This document shows, piece by piece, positions 21,022 through 32,059 of a stretch of DNA of 64,000 nucleotides (positions are counted from its first letter, which is position 1; every line of letters begins with the position of its first letter). The notes beneath the pieces were generated by a model. It saw only the letters and a list, made by a program, of their open reading frames with translations, was not told the DNA's origin and made no database searches. The position numbers were made by a program, and so were the translations under genes. This DNA is from Chrysophaeum taylorii (Eukaryota; Sar; Pelagophyceae; Pelagomonadales; Pelagomonadaceae): NCBI GenBank assembly GCA_029834535.1, contig JAQMWT010000466.1:124001-188000 (forward strand), given 5' to 3'.

Positions 21022-23529
21022 ATGGAGGGCGCCCCGCGCAAGATCTTGCAGGGGTTCGGGGACCTGCGGCCGCACTTCGGTCCCCTCGGGCGGCACAGCA
21101 AGATGCCGACCAAGCTGGGGGCGGGGGTGCAGCTTGTTGTGAACTCGGGGGAGGAGGAGCACGACAGTGCGCGGTTCGTACGGCTCCGGCGCATGGCCCA
21201 GGAACTGAGTGCGGGGCTGCGGTCGAGCGGTCGCGTGACCAAGCACTCGTGGTACCACAAGTTGTACGTCGAGACCTTTGTGGCCGACGACGCCGTGCGG
21301 TGGATCTGCAAGCGCATGCCGGCGAGCGAGCAGTCGCGGAGCGCGCGCGCGGTCCAACTGCTCCAGGAACTCCTGGACAACGGGTTGATCCGTAGGGTGT
21401 CCAAGCGCGAGTCGAGGAGCTCGATCGGATGGGAGGCGACCGAGTACGTGGTGCGGTCGAAGCGGCGCTTCAAGCACACCAAGCACACCCTGTACCGGTT
21501 CGACGACGACTTGAGCGAGGTCCAGCTCCGCGTCGAGGTGCGTCGCGCGCGAGTCGAGCATCTGCTGAGCGCGTGGAAGATCTCGCGGCCAAAGCTCTTT
21601 GTGCGGGTGCGCCTGGGAAACCGCGTGGTCGAGACCCTCGCGATCAAGCGCGACCCCTCGCCGCGCTGGGGCCAGACGTTTGTCTTTGGCCTCGACGCGT
21701 TGTGGTACGAAAATAATAAGTACGCGACTAGCTTGGACGACCACGTGCTGACCGTCGGGATTTACCAGTCGAGGAAGCCCTTCGCCAGCCGCGAGATCGG
21801 GACCGTCGCGCTCCCGGCGGCGACCATGCCGCGCGTGCTCGTCCCGGCGCACGCGGCGCCCAACCTCTCGCAGCTCGCGTCTTACGCGTGGTACGACGTG
21901 TATCCCGCTTCCGACGCCGCCAAGGAGGACTGCGAAAGGTTGAGGGAGGGGCCGCCGTGCGAGGACCACGCGCGCGACGACGCTGGCCGCATCGAGATCG
22001 GCTGCTGCCTCATCAAGGCAACCACCGACGATGCGCTGTTGTCGTCGTCGTCGCGCGACGCTCCCTGGGGGTTTTCTTCTTTCCACCACCGCAATTCCTT
22101 TTTCCATCATCTCGCCGACTCGACGATCGCCGGCAAAACGATCGACGACGACGCCGGGAGGACGACGACGACCCCCGCAACAACAATGAAGCGGCCGTCT
22201 TCGTCTTGCGGCGGCGGCGGTTCTTCTTCGACGGTGGCGCCGCGCGAGGTGGTGAAAGGGGGCGTACGGCGGTGGCGGCTGTGCGCGCTGATCGACTCGT
22301 GCGAGGGCGTCAAGTACGACTTGGCCGAAACGTACGGGCTGCCGTGGGTCATGGAGGTGAAGGTGATCGTCGGGTCGACGGTGGCCGTGACGCGCGAGAG
22401 CGACCGCGACCGGCACGCCAAGGGCGCGACTTGGGGCGAACGGCTGGCCCTCGACGTATACGCGAACCAGCGCGTGGACGACGTCAAGCTCGTCGTGTGC
22501 CAGCGAGCCAAGTACGACCTCATGACGCGGCACGTGGGCGCCGTGGTCGTGCCGCTCGCCCAAGTCCCCGTCGTCGAGCAGGGCCTCCCGGCGCCGGAAC
22601 GGCGCAATCTCCAGCGCATGAAGCACGGCCAGGCGCGACACCAGCTCAACGGCACGATTCGAACCTCGGTGTGGCTCCGCGACATTCGCCCGCTCGAGCC
22701 GGCGCCGATCGGGTTGAAGCACGTCGTCGCCGTCGACATCGCCTTGGTCGCCCTCGTCGCGTTGGCGACGCGCGGCGCCGCGACGACGCTCGCGACCTTG
22801 GTCGCGGTCTTCGCGCCCCTCGTCTACTTGTACCGCGTCGAGCTCCGGCCCGGCCGCGTCGCGGGGGCCGCTTTGACGTTCGCGCTCGAGACGTTCGCGC
22901 CCCTCGGCCTCGAGCTCGCCTTCAAGTCGGTCGACCTTCGAGCCTGGATTCGCGGAAGCCGGCTCCACGTGAGCGCCGACGTAGTCGACTTTACCTTTGG
23001 GAACCCCGGCGCCGACTACGTCCCGCCGTGCTTGCTTCCGCCGCGCTGGCGCCGCGTCCGCCGCGCGTTCTGGCGCCCGGCTCGCAGGCTTGGCCGCCGC
23101 CTCGCGACCTACGCCAAGCGCCGCTGGTGGTGGCGCCGTTCGCGCCACCTCGTCTCGAAATGCGCCGCGCGCGTCGCCGACGCCGTCGCGGCGCGGCTCC
23201 ACTTCCGGTTCTTCCTCCTCGGCGACCGCCGTCATCGTCTGGATCCAGAAGACGAGGAGGAGGAGGAAGAGGAAGAAGAAGAGGCGGGCCCCGCGCATCA
23301 GGTCTCCGAGACGGCGTCGACGGCGACGACCGAGTCCTGGCTCAACAACCACAACCGTACGTTTAACGGCGGGGCGGCGTCGTTTACGTCGTCGACGTCG
23401 TCGTCGCGAAGGAAACGGCGGCGGTGGCACGGAAGCTTCTTGCACGAGAAGAAGAAGAAGCTGTGGACGCACTACTCTTCGGAGCAGGAGGAGGAGGAGG
23501 AGGGGGGGAGGGAGGAGGAGGAGGAGGAG

Positions 23530-23561
<32 letters not shown>

Positions 23562-25290
23562 TTTTTCGCGCGTCGCGCGGATCCTAAGCCCCCACCAGAT
23601 CCACCCGCCGCACTTTCCCCGGCGGCACTTCGTGTCGGCGGGGAAAGTGCGGGTGGAGGTGTCGGCGTGCGCGAGCACGGTGTGGGGTCTCGCGCGGTTC
23701 GCGGGTATGGTGTTCCGCGGCGCGTGGAACGCGTGGCGACCTTGGAGGTCGCACATGGCCGAACTCCGGAAGAACCCAGCTTTCGAGATTCAGTGCCTGG
23801 GGCTGCTGCGCGTCGAGAAGCTGGAGATCGAGGACGCCTCCCTAACTTTCTGCACCTCTCACCGGGGAAAGCGCAAGGGCGAGTTCAACGTGAACGCGGT
23901 CGTTCGACGCATCGCCGACGCCAAGGTCTCCGCAGCCCTCGGTCGCGCGAGACGACTCCGCGCGGATTGGCTCTTGGCTCTCCGGCGCCACGTCGACGCC
24001 CTTCTTTTTTTCTCTTCTAGGGTGGTCCACAAACCATCGAGCCTCGAGGAATGGCCGACCTTGCTGGAGGGCACGTTCTACTCGGCAGATCTCGCGACAA
24101 AAGGCGACGACGGTGGAGCCCCGAGGTTCAAGATCGTCGCGCGTCTCCGCGGGTGTCGGGTAGAGAGCGCGCAGCAGACCTTCCCGCGGTGGGACCGGCG
24201 TTTTTCGTTCGACGTCGACGACGCGTCGGCCGTGCTTCACGTCGGCGTCTACGAAGTTAGACGCCTCGGATCGAGGCTCTGCGGCCAGTGGTGCGTCACG
24301 CTCAAGTATCTCGTCACGAATCCGCGATATTGTCACCACGACGATATCGAGGTGAGACGCGACCGATGGATTTACCTCACGGCGAAGCTCGCCGACGCGC
24401 AGTGGCGCATTATTACCGGCGGATCCCTCAAGCTCCGGCTCCGCTGGCGACGCAAAAAAGGCGACGATTTCGCCTCGTCCCAACGGAACCGTCGCATCAC
24501 CTACGGCTACCCCAAGCCGCTCGACCAGCTCCGGTCCAACTCGGAGGAGACCCGGCTCCGCATGGGAGACACCGAGGCCGTCTGCTACATGCTCGCCTCC
24601 TTCCCCTTCCGGATCGAGATGGTCGCCTTCCACCTCGCGCGCCTCCGCGTCTTCGTGAAGGACTTATTTTTTGGCTCGGAGAGAGAAATGGCCCGCCTCC
24701 AGCGAAAATCGTCGCTCTCGGGGGACCCCTTCTCCCCGACCCAGCATCGCGCCACCGTCGCCCTCAACCAGTACTACACGACGACCGCTGACACGAGGCG
24801 ATCCTCTCCGAGCGCGATTCGTATTCCTAAAATTTCCATCGATTCCGGCCTCCTCGCTCCTACCCACGAAGGCGGCTTTGACCTCTCGGATTTTTTGAGG
24901 ACCTTTGTCACCAAGATAGGCGCCGAGGTCCTGCGCTCCGCCCCCATCATGTCCATCATCTTCCAGGTCGTCCCCGCCCTCGTCGCCAACAATCTCTGGG
25001 GCGGCGGAACTCCCGCGGCCACCCGCGACGCCGTCGCGCCGCTTTCCCCGAGGACCCCCCGCGCGATCGGCCGCTTCTTGACCCGCGCCTCCTCCCCCGT
25101 CAGGAACGACGCGCGCCGCCGCCGCCGCCGCATCTCTAATCCCCGACTCCCCCGGGTCACCACCAGATCCAGTCCCGTCCTCGCCGCCGAAAAGACGACG
25201 GGCGACGACGAACAAGAAGAAGAAGAAGAAGAAGAAGAAGAAGAAGAAGAAGAAGAAGCTGCTGCCGCTATTGCGGCGGGCGCGAAATAG
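21022..25290 (+). CDS. large DEP and multi-C2 membrane protein
   Basis: 1422 aa in a single open frame. Residues about 55-145 match a DEP domain (WYHKLYVETFVADDAVRWICKRM...RAVQLLQELLDNGLIRRV...YVVRSK). C2-like beta sandwiches follow: about 185-260 (LFVRVRLGNRVVETLAIKRDPSPRWGQTFVFGLD), 415-555 and 1000-1110 (FPRWDRRFSFDVDDASAVLHVGVYE). Around 565-615 two hydrophobic segments (VAVDIALVALVALATRGAATTL; LVAVFAPLVYLY) suggest a hairpin in a membrane, as in multi-C2 contact-site proteins. The middle has long Glu/Asp runs encoded by GAG/GAC repeats, and the C-terminus ends in poly-Glu. A DEP-C2-TM-C2 layout suggests lipid-dependent membrane tethering; the exact role is inferred. A pyrimidine-TAG tract near 24005-24020 looks like a splice acceptor, but the frame is open through it. 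Confidence 0.7.
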
Positions 25291-25330
25291 GAAATTTTGT
25301 TCTCGATAGGCTGCGGGGGGGCGCCTTTTA

Positions 25331-26008
25331 CTACTTGTCGTCGTTCTCCTGCTCAACCCAGACGCCGAGCCCGTGGAGCGGCTGCCAGAGGTAAAAGGTG
25401 AGGAGGAGGAAGAGGGGAGAGGTTACGATGCGCGGAACAAGCATCCACCAGCCGTCGCTCGGGAGGTCGGTCAGGGCGTACCAGGCGCCGCCGTCGAGAT
25501 AGTTGGCGTACAAGAAAAAAACAATCATCGGGAGCGTGTCAATCATGTGTCCCTTCTGCATTATGTTCCCCTGACCGTCGGCGCCGCTCGAGAGGACCCA
25601 GTGCGTCAGCGTGTCGCCCTGGAAGGCAAACCCGTACAACGCCAAAGCGTAGACGTCGCCCATGCTGCCCGCCGTCGGGTCGTCCGCGATCGCCTGCGCC
25701 TGCATGAGCGCCCCGAAAAACAAGAAAAAGGCCACGGCAATCGGGGCCGTCGTGTGCGTCGTCGACAGCGCGCCCCAGGTCCCGTCGTACTCGGGGAACA
25801 CGCCCCGCCACCCGTCGAACGAAAAGTAGTTGTTCTGCTCGGTGCCGTTGTACTTGGCGTCGAGCGACGCCTTGCCGCTCTTGATCGTCGGAAAGAGTTG
25901 CGGGCCCAGCGCACCAAACGCGGCGATGCCGGCAGAGGCCGCAGTCCCACCCAAGCTCGGCACCAAGGCGCTCGCGGAGCACACCAGGACTGCGACGGTC
26001 ATCATCAT
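25331..26008 (-). CDS. four-pass membrane protein with signal-like leader, unrecognised
   Basis: Start placed at MMMTVAVLVCSASALVPSLGG, a signal peptide with an SA-L cleavage region reminiscent of stramenopile plastid leaders; the frame stays open upstream, but that part looks like UTR. About 225 aa. Hydrophobic segments: TTAPIAVAFFLFFGALM, VYALALYGFAFQ, LPMIVFFLYANYL and PRIVTSPLFLLLTFYLW. Conserved-looking features are FSFDGWRGVFPEYDGTWG in the first loop and a final LHGLGVWVEQEN. I do not recognise a family. A plastid or thylakoid membrane location is suggested by the leader only. Confidence 0.6.
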   Translation of the reverse strand: MMMTVAVLVCSASALVPSLGGTAASAGIAAFGALGPQLFPTIKSGKASLDAKYNGTEQNNYFSFDGWRGVFPEYDGTWGALSTTHTTAPIAVAFFLFFGALMQAQAIADDPTAGSMGDVYALALYGFAFQGDTLTHWVLSSGADGQGNIMQKGHMIDTLPMIVFFLYANYLDGGAWYALTDLPSDGWWMLVPRIVTSPLFLLLTFYLWQPLHGLGVWVEQENDDK

Positions 26009-26646
26009 CTTGAATCGAAAACGCGCGACAACCACCACCGCCGAAATGAAGGACCCTATTATGATCGGATTTCTTGAAGAGACATCAAGATCCTCGTCGT
26101 CCGTTGGAGGACTTAAGAGAGAGGTTGTCGTCTTGAGCGTACTATGTATGCTGTGCGACAAAAAACAACAACAACCTGAGCGGTCGGTTGTCGTGCGCCG
26201 GAAACACCATGTTGTGAACCTCGGGGTCGTCGGGGGAGGCTGCTCCATTTTGAGATGCTTATCGAGGTACACAGTGAGAATCTACCGAAATCACATACAA
26301 CAACAAGGGGGCGCGGCGTGTGCGCCCTATGGCTGGCTGGCTGGCTGGCTGGCTAAAGTTCGATCGATCGGGCCACCGAGGGGTCAGATTTTCGGGGTGC
26401 TCGGAGGCGTCGGGTCCGCATGGTCGTCGCTGGCTGCATCGGGGTTCACCACCTCCAGGACACTGATGCCATAAGAAGAAAAGGCTCCCTCCCCGGGGAA
26501 CAAGAAGGTGGTGTTTTCGACAACGGCGGATTTGTCTCCTACCTCTCACCTATAGTAATTCGTCTCGAGCTGGCTTGAATATTCAAAAAAAGATCAGAGA
26601 GGACAAAGCGATGTGAATGTATCTGCGGGAAAATAAAAATGACTCA
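26009..26646. other. intergenic region with a GGCT repeat
   Basis: Contains about five GGCT units near 26329-26354 and AT-rich DNA upstream of the membrane protein gene. No convincing gene on either strand. Confidence 0.5.
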
Positions 26647-27222
26647 TCACCATTGCGTGTTGGTGCTGTCGCCTCCGAAAAACTCGTCTGGCTTTTTTTC
26701 CTCTTTGGAGAGCGAGGCTAGGGTAGCGACGCGAGGTTTGGAAGTCGCAGGTGGCTTGGCAGGCGGCTTGGTCGCGGCAGGCGGCATGGGCGCGGCAGCG
26801 TGGCGGAGGGCCTCTTGCATTGCGGCGTCTGCCCTGGCGGGTCCGTCCCCCGTGAATCTGGCCAATCGCGCCTTTCTAGCCTCGTCGATCTCCGAGGGCG
26901 TGAGCTCGCGCTTCGCGGGGGGTTCCGACTGCCGCGGAGTCATCTTTTTCTGCGTGGCCGCGACCAAGGCGTTGCGGTTGACGTACACATAGATTGCCGC
27001 GGCGAGCAGCAGCGTTACGAAGAGATTATTCAACGATGAGCCCCCCGACGAGGGGACCTCGTCGTCGGCGGCGCCGACGCTCGAGAGGTACTCCTTGCTA
27101 AGCGTACGACTGTACGTGCCGTCGGGATTCTTCTTGAGGCCCGGCCCGGGCGTGAATTTGACCTCGGCGGCGGCCGCCGCCGCCGCCGCCGCCGCCGCGA
27201 CGAGGACGAGTGCCGAGCACAT
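26647..27222 (-). CDS. small membrane protein with poly-Ala leader and one internal TM segment, unrecognised
   Basis: Start at MCSALVLVAAAAA (27222), where a GCC repeat encodes the leader. About 191 aa. A second hydrophobic segment LNNLFVTLLLAAAIYVYV lies near residues 68-85. The cytosolic-looking tail has KRELTPSEIDEARKARLARF, a helix pattern (I-x-x-x-R-x-x-R-L-x-R-F) also seen at the N-termini of some ubiquitin-pathway proteins, then Pro/Ala-rich linkers. No family assigned. A 37-bp element shared with another gene lies just upstream (27233-27269). Confidence 0.6.
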   Translation of the reverse strand: MCSALVLVAAAAAAAAAAAEVKFTPGPGLKKNPDGTYSRTLSKEYLSSVGAADDEVPSSGGSSLNNLFVTLLLAAAIYVYVNRNALVAATQKKMTPRQSEPPAKRELTPSEIDEARKARLARFTGDGPARADAAMQEALRHAAAPMPPAATKPPAKPPATSKPRVATLASLSKEEKKPDEFFGGDSTNTQW

Positions 27223-27232
27223 AATATTGAGT

Positions 27233-27269
27233 GAGGGTAATGTTTCGCCTTGAAAACCAACCAACCCTC
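27233..27269. repeat. short element shared with 41535-41575, upstream of a start codon
   Basis: Begins GAGGGTAATGTTT and ends CCAACCAACCCTC on the plus strand; the core TTTCGCCTTGAAAACC is identical in both copies. The ends form a 6-bp inverted repeat (GAGGGT/ACCCTC). The copy at 41535 has four extra bases (GTTT). This copy lies 10 bp upstream of the start of a minus-strand gene; the other lies 30 bp upstream of a plus-strand gene. Confidence 0.75.
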
Positions 27270-27602
27270 TCGAAATCGGGTGTCTAAGAGAGCGAGGGCA
27301 CGCTTAACATCCTCGTTTAATTCGGGTCGAACAAGATTATATGACTCTTGATAGAAAAAAAGTCGTTCGAGATCATAACGTGCATCGACTGATAGTTGAT
27401 GTGTATAATTAACGTGCCAAGTCTTGAGATGTGCAGGCAAGGCATCTTCGTTAGGCAGATGTAATTCGTTAATTTTCTCGGATTTCCATCTTGAAAAGAT
27501 GGCATCTACTTCGTTCGTTATCAGGGATTTAACTTTATTCCGGAGTATTCCGGGTTTTGTTTTTTTTAGGAGAAGTATAGTGGTTTATCAAGGTAGGTTA
27601 GA
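27270..27602 (-). mobile_element. gag-like fragment of a Copia element related to the neighbouring one
   Basis: Fossil. An AT-richer stretch with a protein-like reading of about 85 residues that aligns with part of the Gag region of the adjacent full-length element: shared pattern F-x-x-WK...EL...LP...WH...LRPE-type (here VRPELN, there LRPEIN). It lies next to the full-length element's left end and on the same strand. It is incomplete, and no repeats of its own were identified. The full-length element may have inserted into it. Confidence 0.55.
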
Positions 27603-27607
27603 GGATT
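27603..27607. repeat. target-site duplication GGATT, left copy
   Basis: The five bases GGATT lie immediately left of the left LTR and are repeated exactly at 39668-39672 right of the other LTR, as expected from Copia integration. Confidence 0.9.
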
Positions 27608-27923
27608 TGCAGAGCATTTAGCAAGCAGTGGTAAGTCACTTGGGAAACCATCCCGTCTCATCATGAACGTCTGGAAGTATTTAATTCGGGGAATGAAAGG
27701 GTATGTTCCCTCTGTCCTCAGAACACGACAGGCGGCATCTAGAACTGCACGAGAAAAGGTAAAGTGTATAGTGCTACATACCTCGGGACGCGCTAGACCA
27801 TGATGATGAGCGTAGGCACAAATCAGAGGACTATTTGATTGTGTAGAAAGGAAGAAGAAGGGTAAGGAAGAGATCACGTTCTCAACGGACGGATAAGGGT
27901 AAGAGGCTGCAGATTTCTGTGCA
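27608..27923 (-). repeat. 3' LTR of the Copia element
   Basis: Starts TGCAGAG and ends TCTGTGCA on the plus strand, giving the standard TG...CA ends with short inverted repeats. About 95-96% identical to 39340-39667. Confidence 0.9.
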
Positions 27924-27930
27924 CCCCCTC
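27924..27930 (-). other. polypurine tract candidate
   Basis: On the minus strand GAGGGGG directly abuts the 3' LTR, the position and composition expected of a plus-strand primer. Confidence 0.7.
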
Positions 27931-28079
27931 GAGATGTCTTGAGCGCAAGGTGCGACTATAGAGCATCTCTTGAGAAAGATGATGATGAAGAAAAAAGAAG
28001 GAAAGAAAGGAGCATACAGTCTTGATGGTCGCAGAGGTCACATAAGAAGCATCAAGAGCATAGCAGGGTGTCTTTGGGC

Positions 28080-30077
28080 TTAGGACTTGGACTTGGTGGA
28101 GCTGAGAGTCGACTTGACGCTTTTGAACAGAGCATTACGAAACACAGGTACGACAGACAGTGTGTTAAGGCTATCTGAGGTGGTGGACATCGTTACTGGT
28201 TCGAGATTATCGGTATCGTCTTCGTCAGCTTCTGCTCTCAGGTGGTGAACACCAATAGCAGAATGGTGTGGTACCATACGAAACGTGAGTGCAAGTAAAG
28301 CATTCAGTATGGATGGCACTATTGAGTCAAGTTGTAGGGTGTCCAGTTGGTTTTCCAAGAAGTTGGACTCAGCGAACGGATCCGAGAAGATAGAAGAGTC
28401 TTCCGATTCACATGCGAAGGGAATGCTTTGAATACACGAGAGCAACTTATCACGCAGATGATGGAGGTGATCGTCCGGGGAGAAATGGTTGGCGGCATAT
28501 TGGTCATGAGCTGTAAGAGTTAAGCGAGACAGCAACTCTGTGATCTTGTACAGTGTTATGAGCAACACGTGTGCATTTGATGTAGGAGGAAAGAGCTGGT
28601 TCTCCAGGGAGGTAATTGAAGCAATGGCAGCCTGCAGATCTGTGCGCAGAGATAGGTTCTCAGCGCTGAGGGTGTTGACCTTGCGAATATGTAAGCGAAG
28701 AGTTTCCTGGAGTTGCTAAACTTGTTGATGCAAGGCATCGACATCATCAGGCGAGGCAGAAGGAGCAGGGTGTGTCGATCGCGAAGACATTTCCAGAGTA
28801 GGTTCTGATGTGGAGAGTGAGTAGTTTAACGACGTTTCGGTCAACACATGCTGTGCAAGTAGGGGGTATTTCGCGCTTAGAAAGTGCAGAAAGTCTTGAT
28901 GTTCTGCCGGAGTATAGGTGGGGCCGAACATTACATCCAGGAGTGATGGCGGCTTTGTATCATCTGAGGATGATACGTAGTCGTCAAGATGTTGTGCCCA
29001 CGATTGGGCAACAGTATTAATCACATGGTGGTATTTGGAGGGCTTGAACATAGCCTGAGCTTTACGAGCCTGTGTTCGCACGAGAGTTACAAGAAAGTTA
29101 AGATGCTCCAGGTGCATCGGAGTAATAAGCCGAAGATCCAGTGCGAATGGCAGTTGAGTGGTGGAGTCTGTGGCTGCATCGGTTACCGATAAGACTAAAT
29201 GAGCAAGTGACGGATGTTGCGTTAGACTGCTAGTCAAGAGAGTATGTAGCTCCTTTGGCAAATGATAAGTGCGTATGATGGTTGCGCGTATATGACCAGC
29301 TGAGCACCCATCACAGGAGGATTGGAAGGAAGTAGCATTGCGTGCACATACGATAGGTTGTATAGGCGCCTGATCGGTGTTGTGACAAGCGCAGCAAATG
29401 TTCATGGTGATAGTTGAGATGGGGATGTGACCATTCTTCTTATGGTCGTCTGTGTTGAGGTGACTCAGCACTTCAGTGGGGAGTTCACGAGGTGCTTGTG
29501 ATTTCGAATTATATGTGGCGGAGACAAGGAATGTAGGTTGTCCCAAATCGTTGAGGCATTGCGTACAGTAGGATGGCAGAATGAAACGTTCACGTTTGGG
29601 GCCTCTGTAGCAGCCAATAGAAGCAATAGCAGGAGCAGCTTCCCAAAATGTAGGAATGGGTAGGCACATGGATATGAATGTTGTTAGTTCCACAAACAGT
29701 GAAAAGTCAGTAGACCGATAGATCGAGTTGAGTGCCGTAGAGATTTCCGCTCGCATAAAAGAAGAGAGAAAGGGAGTGGCAGGGATACGGAAGTTCTTAG
29801 AGAGAGAGATTCCTCGTTCAAACAGGGGAAAATCCATGTTGAGGCCATCCTGGAGTGTTAGGGATTGTTGTGAAATATGTTCAGCTGGTGTCGGTGAGAC
29901 AGCAGCAGCCTGGGAGGTAGCAGGAGTAAAGGTGGTTATGGGTTGTCGCTTTTGAGACAACTTGGGAGAAGGCTCGGCCGTGGAAAGCGAGCGTGGAATT
30001 GTCCTTCGAACGACTGGAGAGATGCCACGGCCACGGCCACGGCCACGGGAGTGCCAAGAAAAAGACATGAGCGACAC
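28080..30077 (-). mobile_element. Copia element: extra coding region downstream of RNase H
   Basis: Fossil part. Beyond RNase H, where standard Copia elements end, lies about 2 kb of protein-like sequence. It starts with a basic RGRGRGRG stretch, has a Cys-rich zinc-finger-like middle (CTQCLNDLG; CCACH; CDGC) and a long helical part. No transmembrane segment typical of an envelope was seen. One copy of the SLNY motif lies within it (28822-28842) and another between it and RNase H (30137-30157). Function unknown. Confidence 0.65.
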
Positions 30078-30174
30078 TCACACGACACGTACAAAAAAAA
30101 ATGTGGCAAAAGAAGGTAGGGCCAGGGCTAGTTTGCTAGTTTAACGACGTTGCGGTCACTAGGGTTAGGCATCT

Positions 30175-30759
30175 TCAATCCTGTAAAGGATTGTCGTCAG
30201 AGGCATGATGCATACCGAGTAGAGAGCGAAAGGTGGAGAACTCAGCAGCAAGTGGCTTTGTAAAACCATCCGCCACGTTTAGCTTGCCGGGAACATGATG
30301 GACTCGTATTTTCTGTAGCGAGATGTACTCACGGATTTTAAACCATCTGGTCGACAGTGCCTTGGATCGAGAGGACCCATCTGGGTTATTAGAGGTGTGA
30401 ACAGCGGCAGCATTGTCAGACAAGAGAGGTAGGCTTCTGATGAAGCGCATATCTTCAGCAATTGGGTTGTCATTGTCATCGAAGTCAACAGGGTCAGCGG
30501 TGTTCTCACCATTAGCATTGTTGACGTAGAAGGTGGGGTTGACGACAAAGGAGAGTTCCAACAGCAGCTTGCGTAGCCAAACAGCTTCATCAGCACAAAT
30601 ACTGAGGGCAATCAACTCAGCTTCGTGAGTTGAGCAGGAGACAATCGGTTGAAGTTTGCTTTTCCAACCAATAAGGCAGTTGAAAAGATAGAAGACAAAC
30701 CCGGTGGTAGATTTCCTATCTTCCTGTGCTAAGGAAGGGGCGTTGTCAGCGTCAACCAT
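30175..30759 (-). mobile_element. Copia element: RNase H domain
   Basis: Fossil part. Carries the Copia RNase H signature DRKSTTGFVFYLFNCLIGW...STHEAELIALS, then SDNAAAVH and the closing VPGKLNVADGFTKPL. Confidence 0.9.
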
Positions 30760-30764
30760 GGCAA

Positions 30765-32040
30765 CTAAGGGTCAAACTGTCCAGTAGATACATCCTGCGG
30801 TTGGTAGTCGACCACAGTGGATAGATCAATTCGATTAGCGGAGACAGTGCGAAGGTGAGCTTCAATGGCATTACCTTTAGGATGGAACCAGAGGCGAAGT
30901 GAGCGGTTTTCCGGCTTCTTGAGGTAGCGAAGCAAATGCTCTAGCATTTGGACGTGAACATACGTGGGTGCATGCATACCACGCGAACATCTGCCCAAGG
31001 CTTGCGAGAAGTCAGGTCTGCAGGCAACTTGCATGAACACCAGCTTGCCAAGGAGGGTGGCAAAGTGCGAATTGATGTACAACTCTGTTTCAGAGCTGGG
31101 AGTGCCATCTTTATACTTGAAGGACGATGACATAGGATATTTAAGCGGGGTCAGTTGCTGCAAGACTGGGTGATCAGCGAAGAGTTCATCCAGCTTGGCT
31201 TGCACATCCAGAGAAATGGAACCGTCAGATGTGCGACACACACGCATGCCTAGGAGGGTATGGACAGGTTCAAACTGCTCTACAGCATACCGTTTGTGGA
31301 GGGCATCCTGTAGTTCAGTACGAAGAGGGTCGTCATTGGACACAATAACAATGTCGTCTACAGACAGACTGCATACGACGAACTTAGCATGTGCGGATAC
31401 TCGAGCATATAGGCAAGAGTCCGAATGCAGGCGTTTGTAGCCAAGGCTACGGAAGAAGCCGTCTATCTCTTTGTTCCAAAGAGATGGTGATTGCCGAAGT
31501 CCATAAAGTGACTTCAGCAGTTTCGGTAGACGTCGGCCTTTGTACTTAGCGTCATTGGGGTCGATAAGCTTGATGCCGTCTGGTAACTGAACATAGACGT
31601 TGGCATCAATGTCAGACTGAACGAAGGCGTTCGGGACGTCTGCATGGTAGACAGGCAATTGCTTGTATGGGGCAATAGCTAGTAGTACCCGGATTGCGGT
31701 CATGGTGGCCATGGGGCTGAAGGTGCCAAAGAAATCGGCGCCAAGAGATGCTAGGAAGCCACGTAGCACGAGGCGAGCCTTGTGCTTAACGTATTTGCCT
31801 GCAGAGTCTGTTTTAATCTTCAGCACCATCTTGCTGTCAATAGGACGAGAGACACCGTCGGGTAAGGAAAGTTTGAAGCAGCCAAAGCGGATAATGTCGT
31901 GGAGTTCCTTGGCGATGGCCTTGAGGTAGGCGTGCCTGTTTTCAGGCGACAAACCGTGGAGGCACTTGAGTTTATATTCGTCAATGGAAACGTCCGCTTC
32001 TTGGACCTTATATTCGTCAGGACCAACAATGGCTGGTGAA
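30765..32040 (-). mobile_element. Copia element: reverse transcriptase (RVT_2)
   Basis: Fossil part. Typical Copia RT: KHKARLVLRGF, PVYHADVPNAFVQSDID, VYVQLPDG, KSLYGLRQSPSLWNKEID, catalytic SVDDIVIV (in place of YVDDxxI), then LLGMRV and LLGKLVFMQVACRPDFSQALG. Confidence 0.95.
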
Positions 32041-32059
32041 TTATAGTTTAGCGACATTG

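Noticed and set aside
22100-22210. GAC/GTC-rich tract as a separate gene
   Set aside because: Low-complexity linker within the DEP-C2 frame.
20884-23472. 862-codon minus-strand frame
   Set aside because: Antisense shadow of the DEP-C2 gene, Arg-rich with no motif.
28716-30077. envelope-like gene in the retroelement
   Set aside because: Position fits, but no signal peptide or TM segment is visible; described only as extra coding region.
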